Below are positions 12,184 through 22,651 of a stretch of 64,000 nucleotides of DNA, one piece after another. The translations under genes and the position numbers were made by a program. Source of the DNA: Mesodorylaimus sp. YZB2_4 (taxonomy: Eukaryota; Nematoda; Enoplea; Dorylaimida; Dorylaimidae); contig JASANH010000237.1 of NCBI GenBank assembly GCA_030248295.1, positions 186,001 to 250,000 on the forward strand, written 5' to 3'. A model generated the notes under the pieces. It saw nothing but the letters and a program-made list of their open reading frames with translations, was not told the DNA's origin and ran no database searches. How positions within the stretch are numbered: position 1 is the stretch's first letter; every line of letters begins with the position of its first letter.

Positions 12184-12916
12184 ATGCTGTCCAATTTCAT
12201 CTTGATGATATTTATTGTGGGCGTATCGATTGGTGTCGCTCTGAGCATAATCGGGGTATCGTCGCCGAACTGGCTGTCAATCACAGGTGACGATAAAAAA
12301 GTTCACTGGAATTCTCTAATTTCTTGCGCAAAGATTGACAACAAGGAAGCAAATTTCTGCAGATCGGTCTGGGAAGTAAGCAATAATTTTCCCTCGTATA
12401 GTGTCCCCGGGGTAGTATTGGATTCGTACCCACCATAGTGTGGTTATGTTATTACATGGCCCCCTGCCAGGAAACTTTTGATGGTACTGTAAGAAACAAA
12501 TTTACTTAACGCGCTGCAAGGATGATTTCCACTCAAATACTTTTGCCTGAGTTACCCTATCTGTCATGTGGTTCTAGACGGCCTCCGACTGGATGAAGGC
12601 CACCCTGGCGCTGATCATCATCGGTGTGCTTAGTTCACTGGCGGCCATAGTCTGGTCGTGCATCGTGTGCTTCGCCTGTTGCTTCAAGTCCTGTTTGGGC
12701 CCGCCACTACCATTCTTGGCTGGCTTGGCATTCGCAACGCACTTGTCCGCCTGTTGCATCTATGGCACGCGGGTGGTCGACATTCACTGGAATGAAGTCG
12801 TCAAAGAACCATTTCATCAGTTGGGTTGGGGGTATATTCTGGTCATAATAAGTACTGCCGTTTATTTCATTGATATAATATTCGGAATTTTGGTTGTTTT
12901 GTTCGTGGAGTTTTGA
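12184..12916 (+). CDS. Claudin-like tetraspan protein (array locus 3)
   Basis: Exons 12184-12375 and 12578-12916 (phase-0 intron, 202 bp) give 176 aa. TM1 is about residues 4-26, then VSSPNW, VHWNSLISC, a second Cys in NFC and RSVWE at the splice site. Exon 2 starts TASDWMKATLAL and carries TM2 with Cys-rich CFACCFKSC, GPPLPFLAGLAF, TM3 and TM4 ending VLFVEF. Closely related to loci 4 and 5, which share HWN/K, WMKAT-type exon starts and GWxxILVII before TM4. The array points to repeated tandem duplication. No AATAAA lies near the stop. Confidence 0.88.
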
Positions 12917-12996
12917 TAAGTGAATTTTATACTCGAGTGAAAAATGAGGATACGGAGCAGCACTAGATGGTATAGGGTATTTTAGGATATAGCCTG

Positions 12997-13355
12997 TGAA
13001 GCTGGATTTCCTGTGAAATTTCTTGTGCATGATGCTGCAGTGACGCGGCTTTTGACACCTAATTTGCCAGCACATTCGGATTTTAAATCATCGAGTAATC
13101 GATTGATCGATGTGATCGATGTGAGTAGTCGATTGATCGATGTGAGTAATCGATCGATGCCTGCCAAGGCTGAAAATGTACTAAGCAAGCAGTCCTGGTC
13201 GCCGTGTCATCTTATCGTCAGAATACAAGCAAGCAAAAAACTTCGATCAATCGATTACTCGATGATTTAAAATTCAAATGTGTTGGTAAATTAGGTGTCA
13301 AAAGCCGCGTCACTGCAGAAACATGCACAAGAAATTTTATAGAAATCCAGCTTTT
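12997..13355. mobile_element. Fold-back element with ATCGAT-rich centre
   Basis: The left arm (about 12997-13121) and right arm (about 13234-13355) are inverted copies: CTTTTGACACCTAATTT versus AAATTAGGTGTCAAAAG, ATCGAGTAATCGATT versus AATCGATTACTCGAT, and matching outer ends GAAGCTGGATTTC/GAAATCCAGCTT. The middle holds repeats of GATCGATGTGA. A 70 bp part of the spacer (13154-13222) is repeated directly at 13953-14021. Confidence 0.7.
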
Positions 13356-13508
13356 TAGGAATTTTATAGAATCAATCGATCAATCGATGACTTGAATCGA
13401 TTAATTCTGCTATGATCAAGATCTGAAGCACTGTTTTACTGTACAGCTGCTCTTCAGTTACCTTAGCCATGATAGGGCAGTAGCTTGCAGTTTCTATCTT
13501 GTTTTAAT

Positions 13509-13638
13509 GGTTTTCTGTTGCCATGCATCACTGACCCTTTTATGCTCCATCAGATGGTTGCCCAAATGAATTAAAAGCGAGGACACTGCACTGCGCGGGT
13601 TAAGACAGGTTTTTAAGAAGCGCGGCTAACAGAAAACC
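13509..13638. mobile_element. Short element with TTAGCCGTGC-type inverted ends
   Basis: The left end reads GGTTTTCTGTTGCCATGC and the right end GCGCGGCTAACAGAAAACC, inverted matches of each other and of the family end TTTTCTGTTAGCCGTGC. About 130 bp, non-coding: a MITE-like copy. Confidence 0.55.
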
Positions 13639-13807
13639 GTGAACACCAGGAAGAGTACCCCAGTACCTGTTCTTCTGATCCTAACTCACTATTCACAAAG
13701 GAGGCTCTGAGAAATCCATCACAAAAGTTTTTTGCTTCCTATCACACCTTGAATAAAGTAAAAGCAGTCACAATCCTCATCAATCAAAGTATTTGAATTG
13801 AATCACA

Positions 13808-14600
13808 TTCCCCCCCCCCCCCCCGCCCTGAACACGCGTTTGACTAGACCTCGCTTTTGTTGGACGCAAATAGCAATGCGCCATTTGAGTAAAAAGCGCT
13901 TAGCTGAGAGTGTTTTCCGTACTCTACAGTGCACTGTGCCAATTTCAGCTGACATGCCTGCCAATGCTGGAAATGTACTAAGCAAACAGTCTTGGTCGCC
14001 ATGTCATCTTATCATCAGAGGCCGTACTAGAAAGCAGATAGGGGGTACCTTTTGGCAGAGATAGGCCTACTGGAGGTAGAGACAGGGCTATCCTCACCCT
14101 TACCAGTACCACAGAAAGAGCAGTTAGAGGGAGCCAACTGGTAGAGGTAGATGTCTACCCCTATCATTTGGCTACCCTGCTCTCGAGGAGGGTAGCCAAC
14201 GGGTAGGGAAAGAAATCGATACAAAAGAGCGCGCAAAAGATGGGACGGCTGCACAGGATGATGGACAGTCGGTAGGATAAGGTAGTCGACCTATCTAAAT
14301 GCGGAAGGATGTTAGCCAATCTCCCCGGCAGCCATGGCTATTTTATGTGTTGCCGCCACTGATAATGGGTAGAAAAACCTGTTTCCTTCCAAGTGCAGAC
14401 TTATTAGCGGAGTTTCACAGAAAAACGTAATGGATTGCTGGCAGCAAAGATCAGGTAGTTCTATCTTTTCCCTACCCACATTTAGTGGTAGCGGTAGGCC
14501 TGTCTCTACCTCTATCCGTTAAAAATTGGTAATCCCATCTTTTGGCACCCCTACCTCTACCAAACGGTAGTGCCCTACCTCTATCTGCTTTTTGTGGTAC
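13808..14600. repeat. Poly-C run and repeat-rich segment
   Basis: A run of C starts near 13809. A possible second inverted-repeat element spans about 14033-14595 (AAAGCAGATAG near the left end, CTATCTGCTTTTT near the right, with GGTAGAGGTA words inside). No coding signal. The gap up to the next gene at 15046 holds only a TAAAAG word near 14880. Confidence 0.45.
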
Positions 14601-15045
14601 GGGTCAAGAATGCTAGCAAGCAAAAAACTTGTTCCAGGAATGGCTTTCCTTGCAGCATGCGAATGGGTGTGAGCACTCGAGCTCACTGCACTGTTATAAC
14701 CAGTCGTATGGTGCACTGTCATGCTTTAGTCAGCAGGTCATAACACATTCTGGTGCATAATGACACATGCACATGCCTTTCTTCTTCGATCACCCATTCT
14801 GGGGTGCGCTATCTTTGTGATTCAAGCTGTCTCATCGGTTGTGAGCTCGAACACGAGTCGTATATTTGCACAGCCTTCAATAAAAGTCATCGAAGGCGAG
14901 TAAGTGGAAAAACTCGTAGGTGTATCTCGCAGCCTTTCTAAAGCGAGCGATACGGAAGGTAAGCTGGCGAGAGTCGGAGTCTTATCGTTAGTCGGCAAAG
15001 GATAGAGCCAGTGTGCACATCGACCACAGCTCGTCGTGGTTGAAC

Positions 15046-15634
15046 ATGTGTTCGAATATAATTCTCACAGTTTTTATAATTGGCATAGTCGGTGGGGCGG
15101 GACTGTGTATCGCGGGATTGGCTACTCCTGGTTGGTTTCGTTTGGTTGACAATAATGGCAATGTCCATTGGAACGACCTGTTCAGTTGCTTTAATTATAA
15201 AGCGAGCGATAAAAATTCCAATTACTGCAGAGGAGTTTGGGATGTAAGAAATCGAGTTTCTTTTCAGGGAGATTTCTGATAAAGAATTTTTTTAGAACTC
15301 ATCAGATTGGGTCAAAGCCACGATTGCATTGACGGTGGTAGGGATCGTGATCGCTGCAGCGGCCTTCGTCTGGTCTTGCGTGGTTTGCTTCGCTTGTTGT
15401 TGTAAATCGTGTTTCGGCCCGCCTTTGCCAATTTTGGCTGGGTTAGCATTCGCGTGCCAATTGTCTGCTTGCATAATATATGGTGTCAAAGTGCAACCGA
15501 TCAATGTGCAGACGGCAGTGAAAAATCCAGTGAATGAACTCGGCTGGTCATTCATATTGGTCATTGTAGGATGTGTTGTCTATTTTATTGACATCATTTT
15601 GGGTAGTTTGGTGGTCATTTTTGGAGCGTTTTAA
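15046..15634 (+). CDS. Claudin-like tetraspan protein (array locus 4)
   Basis: Exons 15046-15243 and 15296-15634 (phase-0 intron of only 52 bp) give 178 aa. I chose the ATG at 15046 over the in-frame one at 15013 because MCSN matches the starts of loci 2 and 5. Visible: TM1 (about 4-26), LATPGW with W30, W42, Cys 48 and Cys 61 in the first loop, then W65. TM2 has CVVCFACCCKSC, followed by GPPLPILAGLAF, TM3, NELGWSFILVIVG and TM4. The two loop cysteines fit the claudin-type disulfide. A polyadenylation-like AATAAA is at 15795-15800. Junction or barrier role is inferred from the family. Confidence 0.9.
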
Positions 15635-17398
15635 AACACGATTCTTACCTGAGCATTCTGTTTTCGGCCATTCGATGTGTGCTTTGTTATATTCAAAAGC
15701 CTTGTATAATATTGGATATACCAGGAAAACAGCTGACATCTGTCGATAAAACGTTTTACAGTTTTTAAGGATGGGATGGTTGTATACTGTACACAATAAA
15801 CCCCACCCAAGGGTACAGGAGCGAAATAATATGCGCAGGGGCTTTGTTTTCACCAATCGCACAATTAAAAAGGATATTATGCAGTAATTTGTCAGTGCTT
15901 TTTTCTCACCAACTAAAGACTTGAAGCACAGTCACGTCGTTTTAGATAATTTCTGCTGACTCGGGAAGAATTCAGCTCGGGATAGTGGTTTTCTGTAGTA
16001 TCATTGGCCTTACGTTTTTAGTAGGTGAGGAATAAGCAGCATACTACTTGCAAGAGGACTCACGGCACAGTTTTGCGAGTGGCTCGGCCGAACTGGACCG
16101 AGTGGCTACTTTTACCGAAACATGGCTAAATTAGGACTAAAATAAACCGTTTTCAGCCCATTGATCAGGCTAACTAACGATAAGACATGTTGGGGTAAAA
16201 CTCAACAGCTTACCTGGATACAGTAAAGATCACATATTCATAACAAGTTGAAACTCGAAGCGATGACTTCCGGCGAGAAAACTTGCTATTGCGATCGTCA
16301 CATAACAAAGACTGTGGACTGTGGTATTCGGTTCGCTAATGTGTTTACTAAGCGGAACAAGACAAATTAGTTATCATGAACAGCTCTAAGCAACTTTGAT
16401 GGGGGACTAGCCATAGTCTGAGAAGGAATTGATAATTTACAGGTCGTAGGCACGCAGGCCTGCAAGCGCATTTGATTCCTGAATATGGTAAGTAAGTTCT
16501 GGAATACCTAGCTGATAAAACCTGGTATTTAGTCTGTACTCTGAACACTGAATCTCACTGAAAATTACCCCCTGACCATTCATGTTACATCGCAAAACAT
16601 TTCTACCTGCGTCTGGTTGTAGGTAGTCTGCAGGTGGGCTAGACCAGCTCTAGTCAGTCTTACACTCCTCCATCAGTAGTGAAGGTTCTGACAGGGGCTA
16701 GTTTTCAGCACAATATGACTTTGTAAGCAGTATCTTTTGAGAAGACTCGATAAACTCTAGCGTGGGTTAATTGCATTTAGGTATTTCTGTTTAGCCAGTA
16801 TAACCTTTCTTTGACTCGAAAGTTAAGCAAGCTGTTTCTTTGGACTATTTTGCTGGAGACTAGCTGGCAACTATTGTTGGAAATATGGGGGGGGGGGAAG
16901 GTTGTTTTCTAAGGATTACCGGGGAGTAACGAATGAAGATGAAAATTTGGGTACGCTAAGTACGGCGTTCTTATGGAAACATTTTCAAACAGTCACCTTT
17001 AAACCAAAGTCACTATTTGATGGAAGGCATTGTGCAAAGTTTTGATCCCAAGAAACTTAAGCTGCTCCTAACATATTCGGGTCAGGGACTAACGGGTCGG
17101 GTCGGGCCCTACCCAACTTGACTAGACCGGAGGGGTGGTCAAGTTTATGGTTTTATTACCATGTCTATTTTAAATGCTCGAGGTACTTTTGAAACATGGA
17201 TTGGAAAATTTAGCAGCTTTCCAGAGCCTGTGGCCCGCCGCCTGAAAGCCGAACCTTTTGAATTTCCCGCCCGCATGCCGCTGATGACATCCTAGCGGTT
17301 CTGGCCGCTTATTACCTGGGAATCGCGAAAAAGGAAATAGCTTTTTCACTTTGTCACCACGTGTCCATCTAATTTTTCTTGTAATAGGTGGTGCTGGT
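15635..17398. other. Intergenic, no gene seen
   Basis: No protein-like ORF. A G-run lies near 16887. 17085-17125 has GGGTCGGGTCGGG, probably a stray end of the hAT-like family found at 17995. Confidence 0.55.
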
Positions 17399-17832
17399 GA
17401 TGGCCGCGGTGGTGCAGCGGTTCGGCATTTGACTACTCATATTGCATTTATTTTGCTTATGCATGGGAGCGAGTTGCTGGACTCGTCCCTGGTTCGATCC
17501 CCGGTGATGGAGGTCAGTTTTCGAACCACAGACCCTGCTGACCTTGCACGTCAGGCCGAGGGTGACTCACCCGCCACCCTAGAGGTGCTCCGAGTGGAGA
17601 GAGGAAGGCCAAACGAGGAGACAGTCTCGGCTGTCGAACACCGACAGGGTTGAAAGCCCACTTGCCATCGTCCCAGGAAGTCGGTGGCCAGTCTAGGATG
17701 CCCGCGTGGGGGTGCTCCTAGTGGAGGCACGCAGAGGGACGTTGCCGTGTGTGCTGGTCCCCGCACAGCCCTGCTTAGAAGATTTGACTGCTGGCTGGCT
17801 AGAGGCAAAACGGGCTTCGGTCCACACAATTT
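17399..17832 (+). repeat. SINE-B copy, long tRNA-derived SINE
   Basis: The head has the A box GGTGGTGCAGCGG and B box GGTTCGATCCC, then a GC-rich body containing GAGGTGCTCCGAGTGGAGAG and TCGAACACCGACAGGGTTG. An inverted copy of the same body and head is at 36143-36660. The open reading frames across it are by-products of base composition. Confidence 0.7.
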
Positions 17833-17986
17833 TTTAAAAAATAAAGCTTTTGTCCGTCGTGAAAAGGAAAAAATTTATAAATTTACTGATATGGGGCCGC
17901 GATGTCGCAAAGGCACTTGGAAATAAATGTTTTTTCGTGATAATCCTTTGTAATTCGAGTCTGCTCACAAATGCACTGTTTGCGTC

Positions 17987-19122
17987 ACTATCACTAGACA
18001 CCGGATCAGGTCGGGTTCAACCCGACCCGATCCGAAAGTCTCTGACCCGAAATTTCGGGTCGGGTTGACCCGAATTCGGTATAAGTAGTTGAAGTTCCGC
18101 GCGATATAAGCCATTCACAAATCCTCAGAACGTGGTGGCGGCGGTGTAAGGGTGACTGTGACAAAATATGAGATGGAGACATCTAACGCACGCGAATCTT
18201 CATCTTCATATTTCCCACAATAGTGGTCAAATAATTTTTAAAAACATCAGATCTAAAAGCGACTAGTAACTGTCCACTGGAGACAAGATTTAACTAATCC
18301 GAATAATAGGCGTGAAAAATAGAGACAACTCTGTCATAACTTTTGGAGTCTGAGACAACTTATCATTGGTTAAACAAAGAAATACCTAAATATATATGAG
18401 CCCCGGGCTAGAGTTGCATCTAGTCTTCACAAAAGATATTGCTCACAAAGTCATATTGTGCTGGACACTAGCTCCTGTGAGAGCCTCCACTACTGATGGA
18501 GGGATTTGAGGGCACCTATCACTTTTGAACACAGCAAACTGTTTTGCAATGGTAACATGGATGGTGGTCAATCATTGGTACATATTTGGTGTTTGGGTAC
18601 AGACTTTATTGCTCTTCCAGCCAGGTATACCCAGGAAAATATGTCATAATCAGGAATCAAATGTGATTGTAGATACCCCTACGACCTGCTAAAAGTTATC
18701 AATTCCTTCTTATGTTAGAGTATGGCTGGCCCCACCCATTCATCAGAGTTGACAAGAATGTTTATGAGAACTTCCACATATGGACCCTTCCCTTTGCAAA
18801 AATTACTCGGAAAAATTGGTCATTCTCACAGCTTACAATTTGTGTGACATTCTCGGAAGTTACGCAGAATGAGGACGCGGAATGAAAGGCTTTATGCATG
18901 CATGCAGGAAGCATATACTGCAAATCCTGGAGTCGAACAACTACGAAAAGGTTTCTGTAGCTGCTTATAGTAGTAATTTGCAAAATTTCTGTATTTTTTA
19001 CCCGATCTTTCAAAAAAAAAGACCCGACCCGATTTTGACCCGACCCGACCCGAAATTTTGCTGACCCGACCCGGCCCGACCCGACCGAAAGTGCCTAACC
19101 CGATCCGGGGTCTAACTATCAC
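17987..19122. mobile_element. hAT-like non-autonomous DNA transposon, complete copy with 8-bp target duplication
   Basis: The element 17995-19114 starts TAGACACCGGATCAGG and ends CCGATCCGGGGTCTA, which are inverted near-matches. The 8 bp ACTATCAC flank it directly on both sides (17987-17994 and 19115-19122). Both ends carry runs of GACCC/GGGTC. An 8-bp target duplication fits hAT. About 1.1 kb with no transposase visible. Partial copies lie at 49257-50052 and about 60660-61413. Confidence 0.8.
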
Positions 19123-19846
19123 CACTCATGGGTGCATCGAATTCAAACATGAAAAAAAGAGCAAAAATTGAAGCTTGGCAACCTATGTTTCACATGGGTC
19201 GAACCTTCTAGAAAGCCTGCATCAAAGGTGTTCCAAGTTTCTGACTTGTAATCTCTGTTATTCTATCGCTGTCAGCAAGAAGTTATAAATGACTTTTACA
19301 TCGATTGTTTTGAAATGGAGCATGTTTTTGATACGGACTTGAAAAAATTGGTCGCTTGCCACCATCACATCTTCTAGGTCAGCCTTTCCAGCGCTTTCTG
19401 CCTCGGTATTATACATATCTGGATATCTCTAAAAGTGCGGTAAAAGTTTCAAACAGTCAAGCGAATAAAAAAGCTTCACTGCCAAAAGTGAAACATTTGT
19501 CAAGCAATCAAAACATTTTTAAACATGGTCAAATAGTGCAGTATTTAATCAGTTTCATCATGATCAAAAATCTCCTCGTGGTTCAGGTCAAAAGATTTTA
19601 TGGACGATTGTCCAAAGAGATACAGAAGGGCTGGGCGAGGCCGAGGGGATTTGCTGGTGATTTTGTTTACGCAAGGCTTATGATACGTCGAATGAAGGGC
19701 ACTCTTATCACTGCCAAAAAACCTACATCAGCAGCTGGCGGTCGGCGCCTTGGCAGATCAGGCGTGACGCCACAAGCGAGCAAGTGATACAAGGAATCAA
19801 GTGCGGACAGGATCGAAATTTTGTGGGAAAACTATAATTAAACGTG
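19123..19846 (+). other. Gap with no supported gene
   Basis: The longest open frame (19356-19787) has no recognisable domain, no signal peptide and no splice context, and lies just upstream of claudin locus 5. I regard it as chance. Confidence 0.5.
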
Positions 19847-20609
19847 ATGTGTTCAAATATCGTATTAGCCGTTTATGTTGTGGGAATAATTGGCGGTGCT
19901 GGCCTTTGCATCGCTGGATTGGCCACACCGGGCTGGTTCGGCGTTGTCGAGACGGATTCGGCAAAAGTGCATTGGAAATCGATATTTAGTTGTTTCGATT
20001 TCCATTCAAGAAATTCCTCGAATTATTGCGCAAATATTTGGGAGGTAAGTGTGCCGTTTTTTTGAATGTACAGATGTCATTCGAAAAGAAAGATTCTCTT
20101 TCCTTGCCGGTCCTTTGTGTCCGTCCTGTTCTGCACAGTGTAAGGAGGAGAAGAGTGCATGTGTTATAGGGCACCTTTGCGACGCCCGCGGGAAATTTGA
20201 AATTAAAAAATTTAAAGGTGTTGAAAACTGAATTTGCTCTTTGCCGAGAAAAGTATTTCCTTCGTTTTAGAATTCCTCTCACTGGATGCAAGCTACAATA
20301 GCTCTCACCATAATTGGCATTCTGGCCAGCGTTTTGGCACTAGTCTGGGCAATTTTTCTTTGCTGCGCTTGCTGCTGCACCAAATGTTTGGGCCCGCCAT
20401 TGATCATCCTGGCAGCAATTGCATTCGTGTGCGAATTGACAGCCTGTATTATTTATGGAGTTCAAATACGACCATTCGATATTAATCAAGTCATGAAACA
20501 TCCTGTCGATCAGCTCGGATGGTCTTACATATTAGTCATCATTGGAACTGTGGTGTACTTTGTTGAAATGCTTTTGGGAGGGGTGGTCATGGCGTGTGGG
20601 GCTATATGA
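19847..20609 (+). CDS. Claudin-like tetraspan protein (array locus 5)
   Basis: Exons 19847-20044 and 20271-20609 (phase-0 intron, 226 bp) give 178 aa. ATG at 19847 starts MCSN as in locus 4, its closest relative here: both have GxAGLCIAGLATPGW, VHW, FSCF, NYC and W[ED] at the splice. Exon 2 reads NSSHWMQATIAL, TM2 with CCACCCTKC, GPPLIILAAIAF, TM3, DQLGWSYILVIIG and TM4. Same predicted junctional tetraspan fold. The very similar exon lengths (198 and 339 bp in both) support a recent duplication. Confidence 0.9.
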
Positions 20610-20648
20610 GTGGATTATACACCATTTTCAGTCCTGTTTGTGGGTTTG

Positions 20649-20654
20649 AATAAA
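20649..20654 (+). terminator. Polyadenylation signal of claudin locus 5
   Basis: AATAAA about 40 bp after the stop codon, followed by an A-run. Confidence 0.5.
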
Positions 20655-21970
20655 AAAAACTGAGCTGCAAGTTGATTTTTCAAATTTACATAGACTTTGT
20701 TTATTTTTTTGAATGTCATGAGAAATTTTGTAAAGATTACTCGACTTGCTGAAAATCCTTACAATTAGTGTCGATCATAATGCAGGATTGTACAGTATGT
20801 CATGTTATAGTGCAGGATTGTACAGTATAAAACCATATGCAATGCACTTGTCTCTGCAGCACTTGAATAAAATAAAGCATTGCTGGTTAAAAATAAACCT
20901 TCTTGAAATGACTGAAAAAGTTATGCTGCTAAATGGATCCCCTCTGTTTTCCCCTCTGGATTTTCTCTGTTTTTTGCAGTCTGTTTCTACTGATTGTAAG
21001 TAATTTTTTTACTGCTTGAGTCAAGCTTCAAATTTTTCGCAGCATTTGCTTTTCCAAAATTGTTTTATCCAAAACATTTTTGCTGAATTTGGTGTGGATA
21101 TCTAGAGCATGTGCATTTCATGTGGCTATCGTTTCGATTTTTCACAGAATTGTGACCAGAAACTTTTATTTTATGACCAGACTTTTAAATTTTTTTCGCT
21201 CCGGTCAATGAGTTTTTGTAAAATGATAAATAAAATTGACAATTTGCATTTTGAAATTTTTCATGAAAATTCAGATTAAAATCCGTGCTTCTTCCATGCC
21301 ATGCTCCATACAATACACGCTTTTTTCTAGTGCGGACAAGTGTTTACGACTTATCCATTGCTTTTAAAAGCAAAACTCCATCAAGTTGCTGTCTTTTTCT
21401 TAAGCCAATGTACTCCTTATCTATCTGGTTGTGCTTTAAAAACTGCCTTCTCGTTCATTGAACTCGTTACAAAGGATTGCTGGACTAAGTGATTAGCTCA
21501 CTAACGACTTCGCTATCACTAAATTACTGCTGGCAGTGTGGACAGCTCCCATTGGAATGCTTTAGCTTGAAGCCCTAAAGTCGTTTCATGAAGAGCCTCG
21601 CCCATCATTTCAGAAGTTTAGAAGCATGTGACAAAGAGGCAGTTCTCTGGCAGATACTGCATCTGCGAAAGGTTGAGACAAGGGCGTTTCATTCTTATGC
21701 ATAAGGCATGTTCCTGTTTAGTGTGGATTTTTTGCACTGATGCTCTGAGCACCGAGCTGAACCCATGTGTTGGCAAAACATAAACAATGACGAGTTCTTT
21801 ATGCACGCATTTTATAGGCCGTGAAAATTTTACAAACAGACAACGCCTTCAATGAAGTGATTAAGCAATAAAGCCATGACGCAAATGGGAAACACAGGGT
21901 AGTGCCTGTTTAAAAGCAGATGCAGGACCCGGATTTGACGCTGTTTTTACTTGAAGCGCTAAAATCAAGA
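20655..21970. other. Intergenic, AT-rich, no gene seen
   Basis: A short direct repeat with GCAGGATTGTACAGTAT is at about 20782-20829. No protein-like ORF and no clear promoter for the next gene. Confidence 0.5.
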
Positions 21971-22651
21971 ATGTGTGCTTGGATTTTGACTTTTGTCTAC
22001 ATGGCGGTGATTGCAGCAGCTGGCATCCTCAACATCGTGGCGCTAATTATGCCCGACTGGAGTGCCCCGAATAACCAAACTTTTGTCAATACTTTTGAAG
22101 ATTCGTTGAACGGGTTTGGGAAATGCATCACTGATCCAGAACACAGCGGCTGTGGTCTTGCGTGGAAGGTATGGCTGAATATGATGGCAGGTTGCGATGT
22201 TCTTTGAGCGATTTCCAATCGATTGAATACAGACTTCATGGAGGTGAAGTGCAGATTATTCAGGACTATTTAGACAATTATCACTTTTCAGGATGGTACA
22301 GACTTTGAAAAGGCCACATTTATCTGCATGATATCCTCGATTTGCCTATGTGCACTGGGAGTCGTTTGGGCAGTACTAGCAATTATCGCCTGCTGCTGTA
22401 CGAAATGTCTTCTCCTACCAATGACTGTATTCTCTGGCCTGGCCTGTGCTAGTGCCATTGCGGCACTCATCGCCTACGGAGTGCACGTGCCTTCCAATTT
22501 CAAAATTGGGTATTCCATGTGGTGCGCTATCATCGCCTCTGCCCTTCTTCTAGGCGATACGATTTTCAGTGGTGTTGTTGTTTGGTGCACGAAGAGAGGA
22601 AAGGTCCCGCGTGGCAGAATGCACAGAGACTGGTCTAGCAGCGGGTCCTGA
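21971..22651 (+). CDS. Claudin-like tetraspan protein (array locus 6, most divergent)
   Basis: Exons 21971-22168 and 22292-22651 (phase-0 intron, 123 bp) give 185 aa. I chose the second in-frame ATG (21971, MCAW) because it aligns with the MCS starts of the other loci; a start at 21920 would add 17 residues. TM1 is about 4-26, then IMPDW, a loop with GFGKC and GC...AWK at the splice. TM2 ends in CCCTKC, followed by LLPMTVFSGLACAS, TM3 and TM4. The tail is longer and basic (KRGKVPRGR), unlike the short hydrophobic ends of loci 3-5. Same intron position shows common origin despite low similarity. Confidence 0.85.

Noticed and set aside
17351..17926. Overlapping open frames of 80-100 codons on both strands
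   Set aside because: All lie on the SINE-B copy and reflect its GC-rich body.
18995..19110. GACCC runs as telomeric repeats
   Set aside because: They are confined to the ends of the hAT-like copies, not long perfect arrays, and lie inside target-site duplications.
19356..19787. 143-codon open frame before claudin locus 5
   Set aside because: No domain, signal peptide, splice context or repeat relation; length is reachable by chance in this composition.
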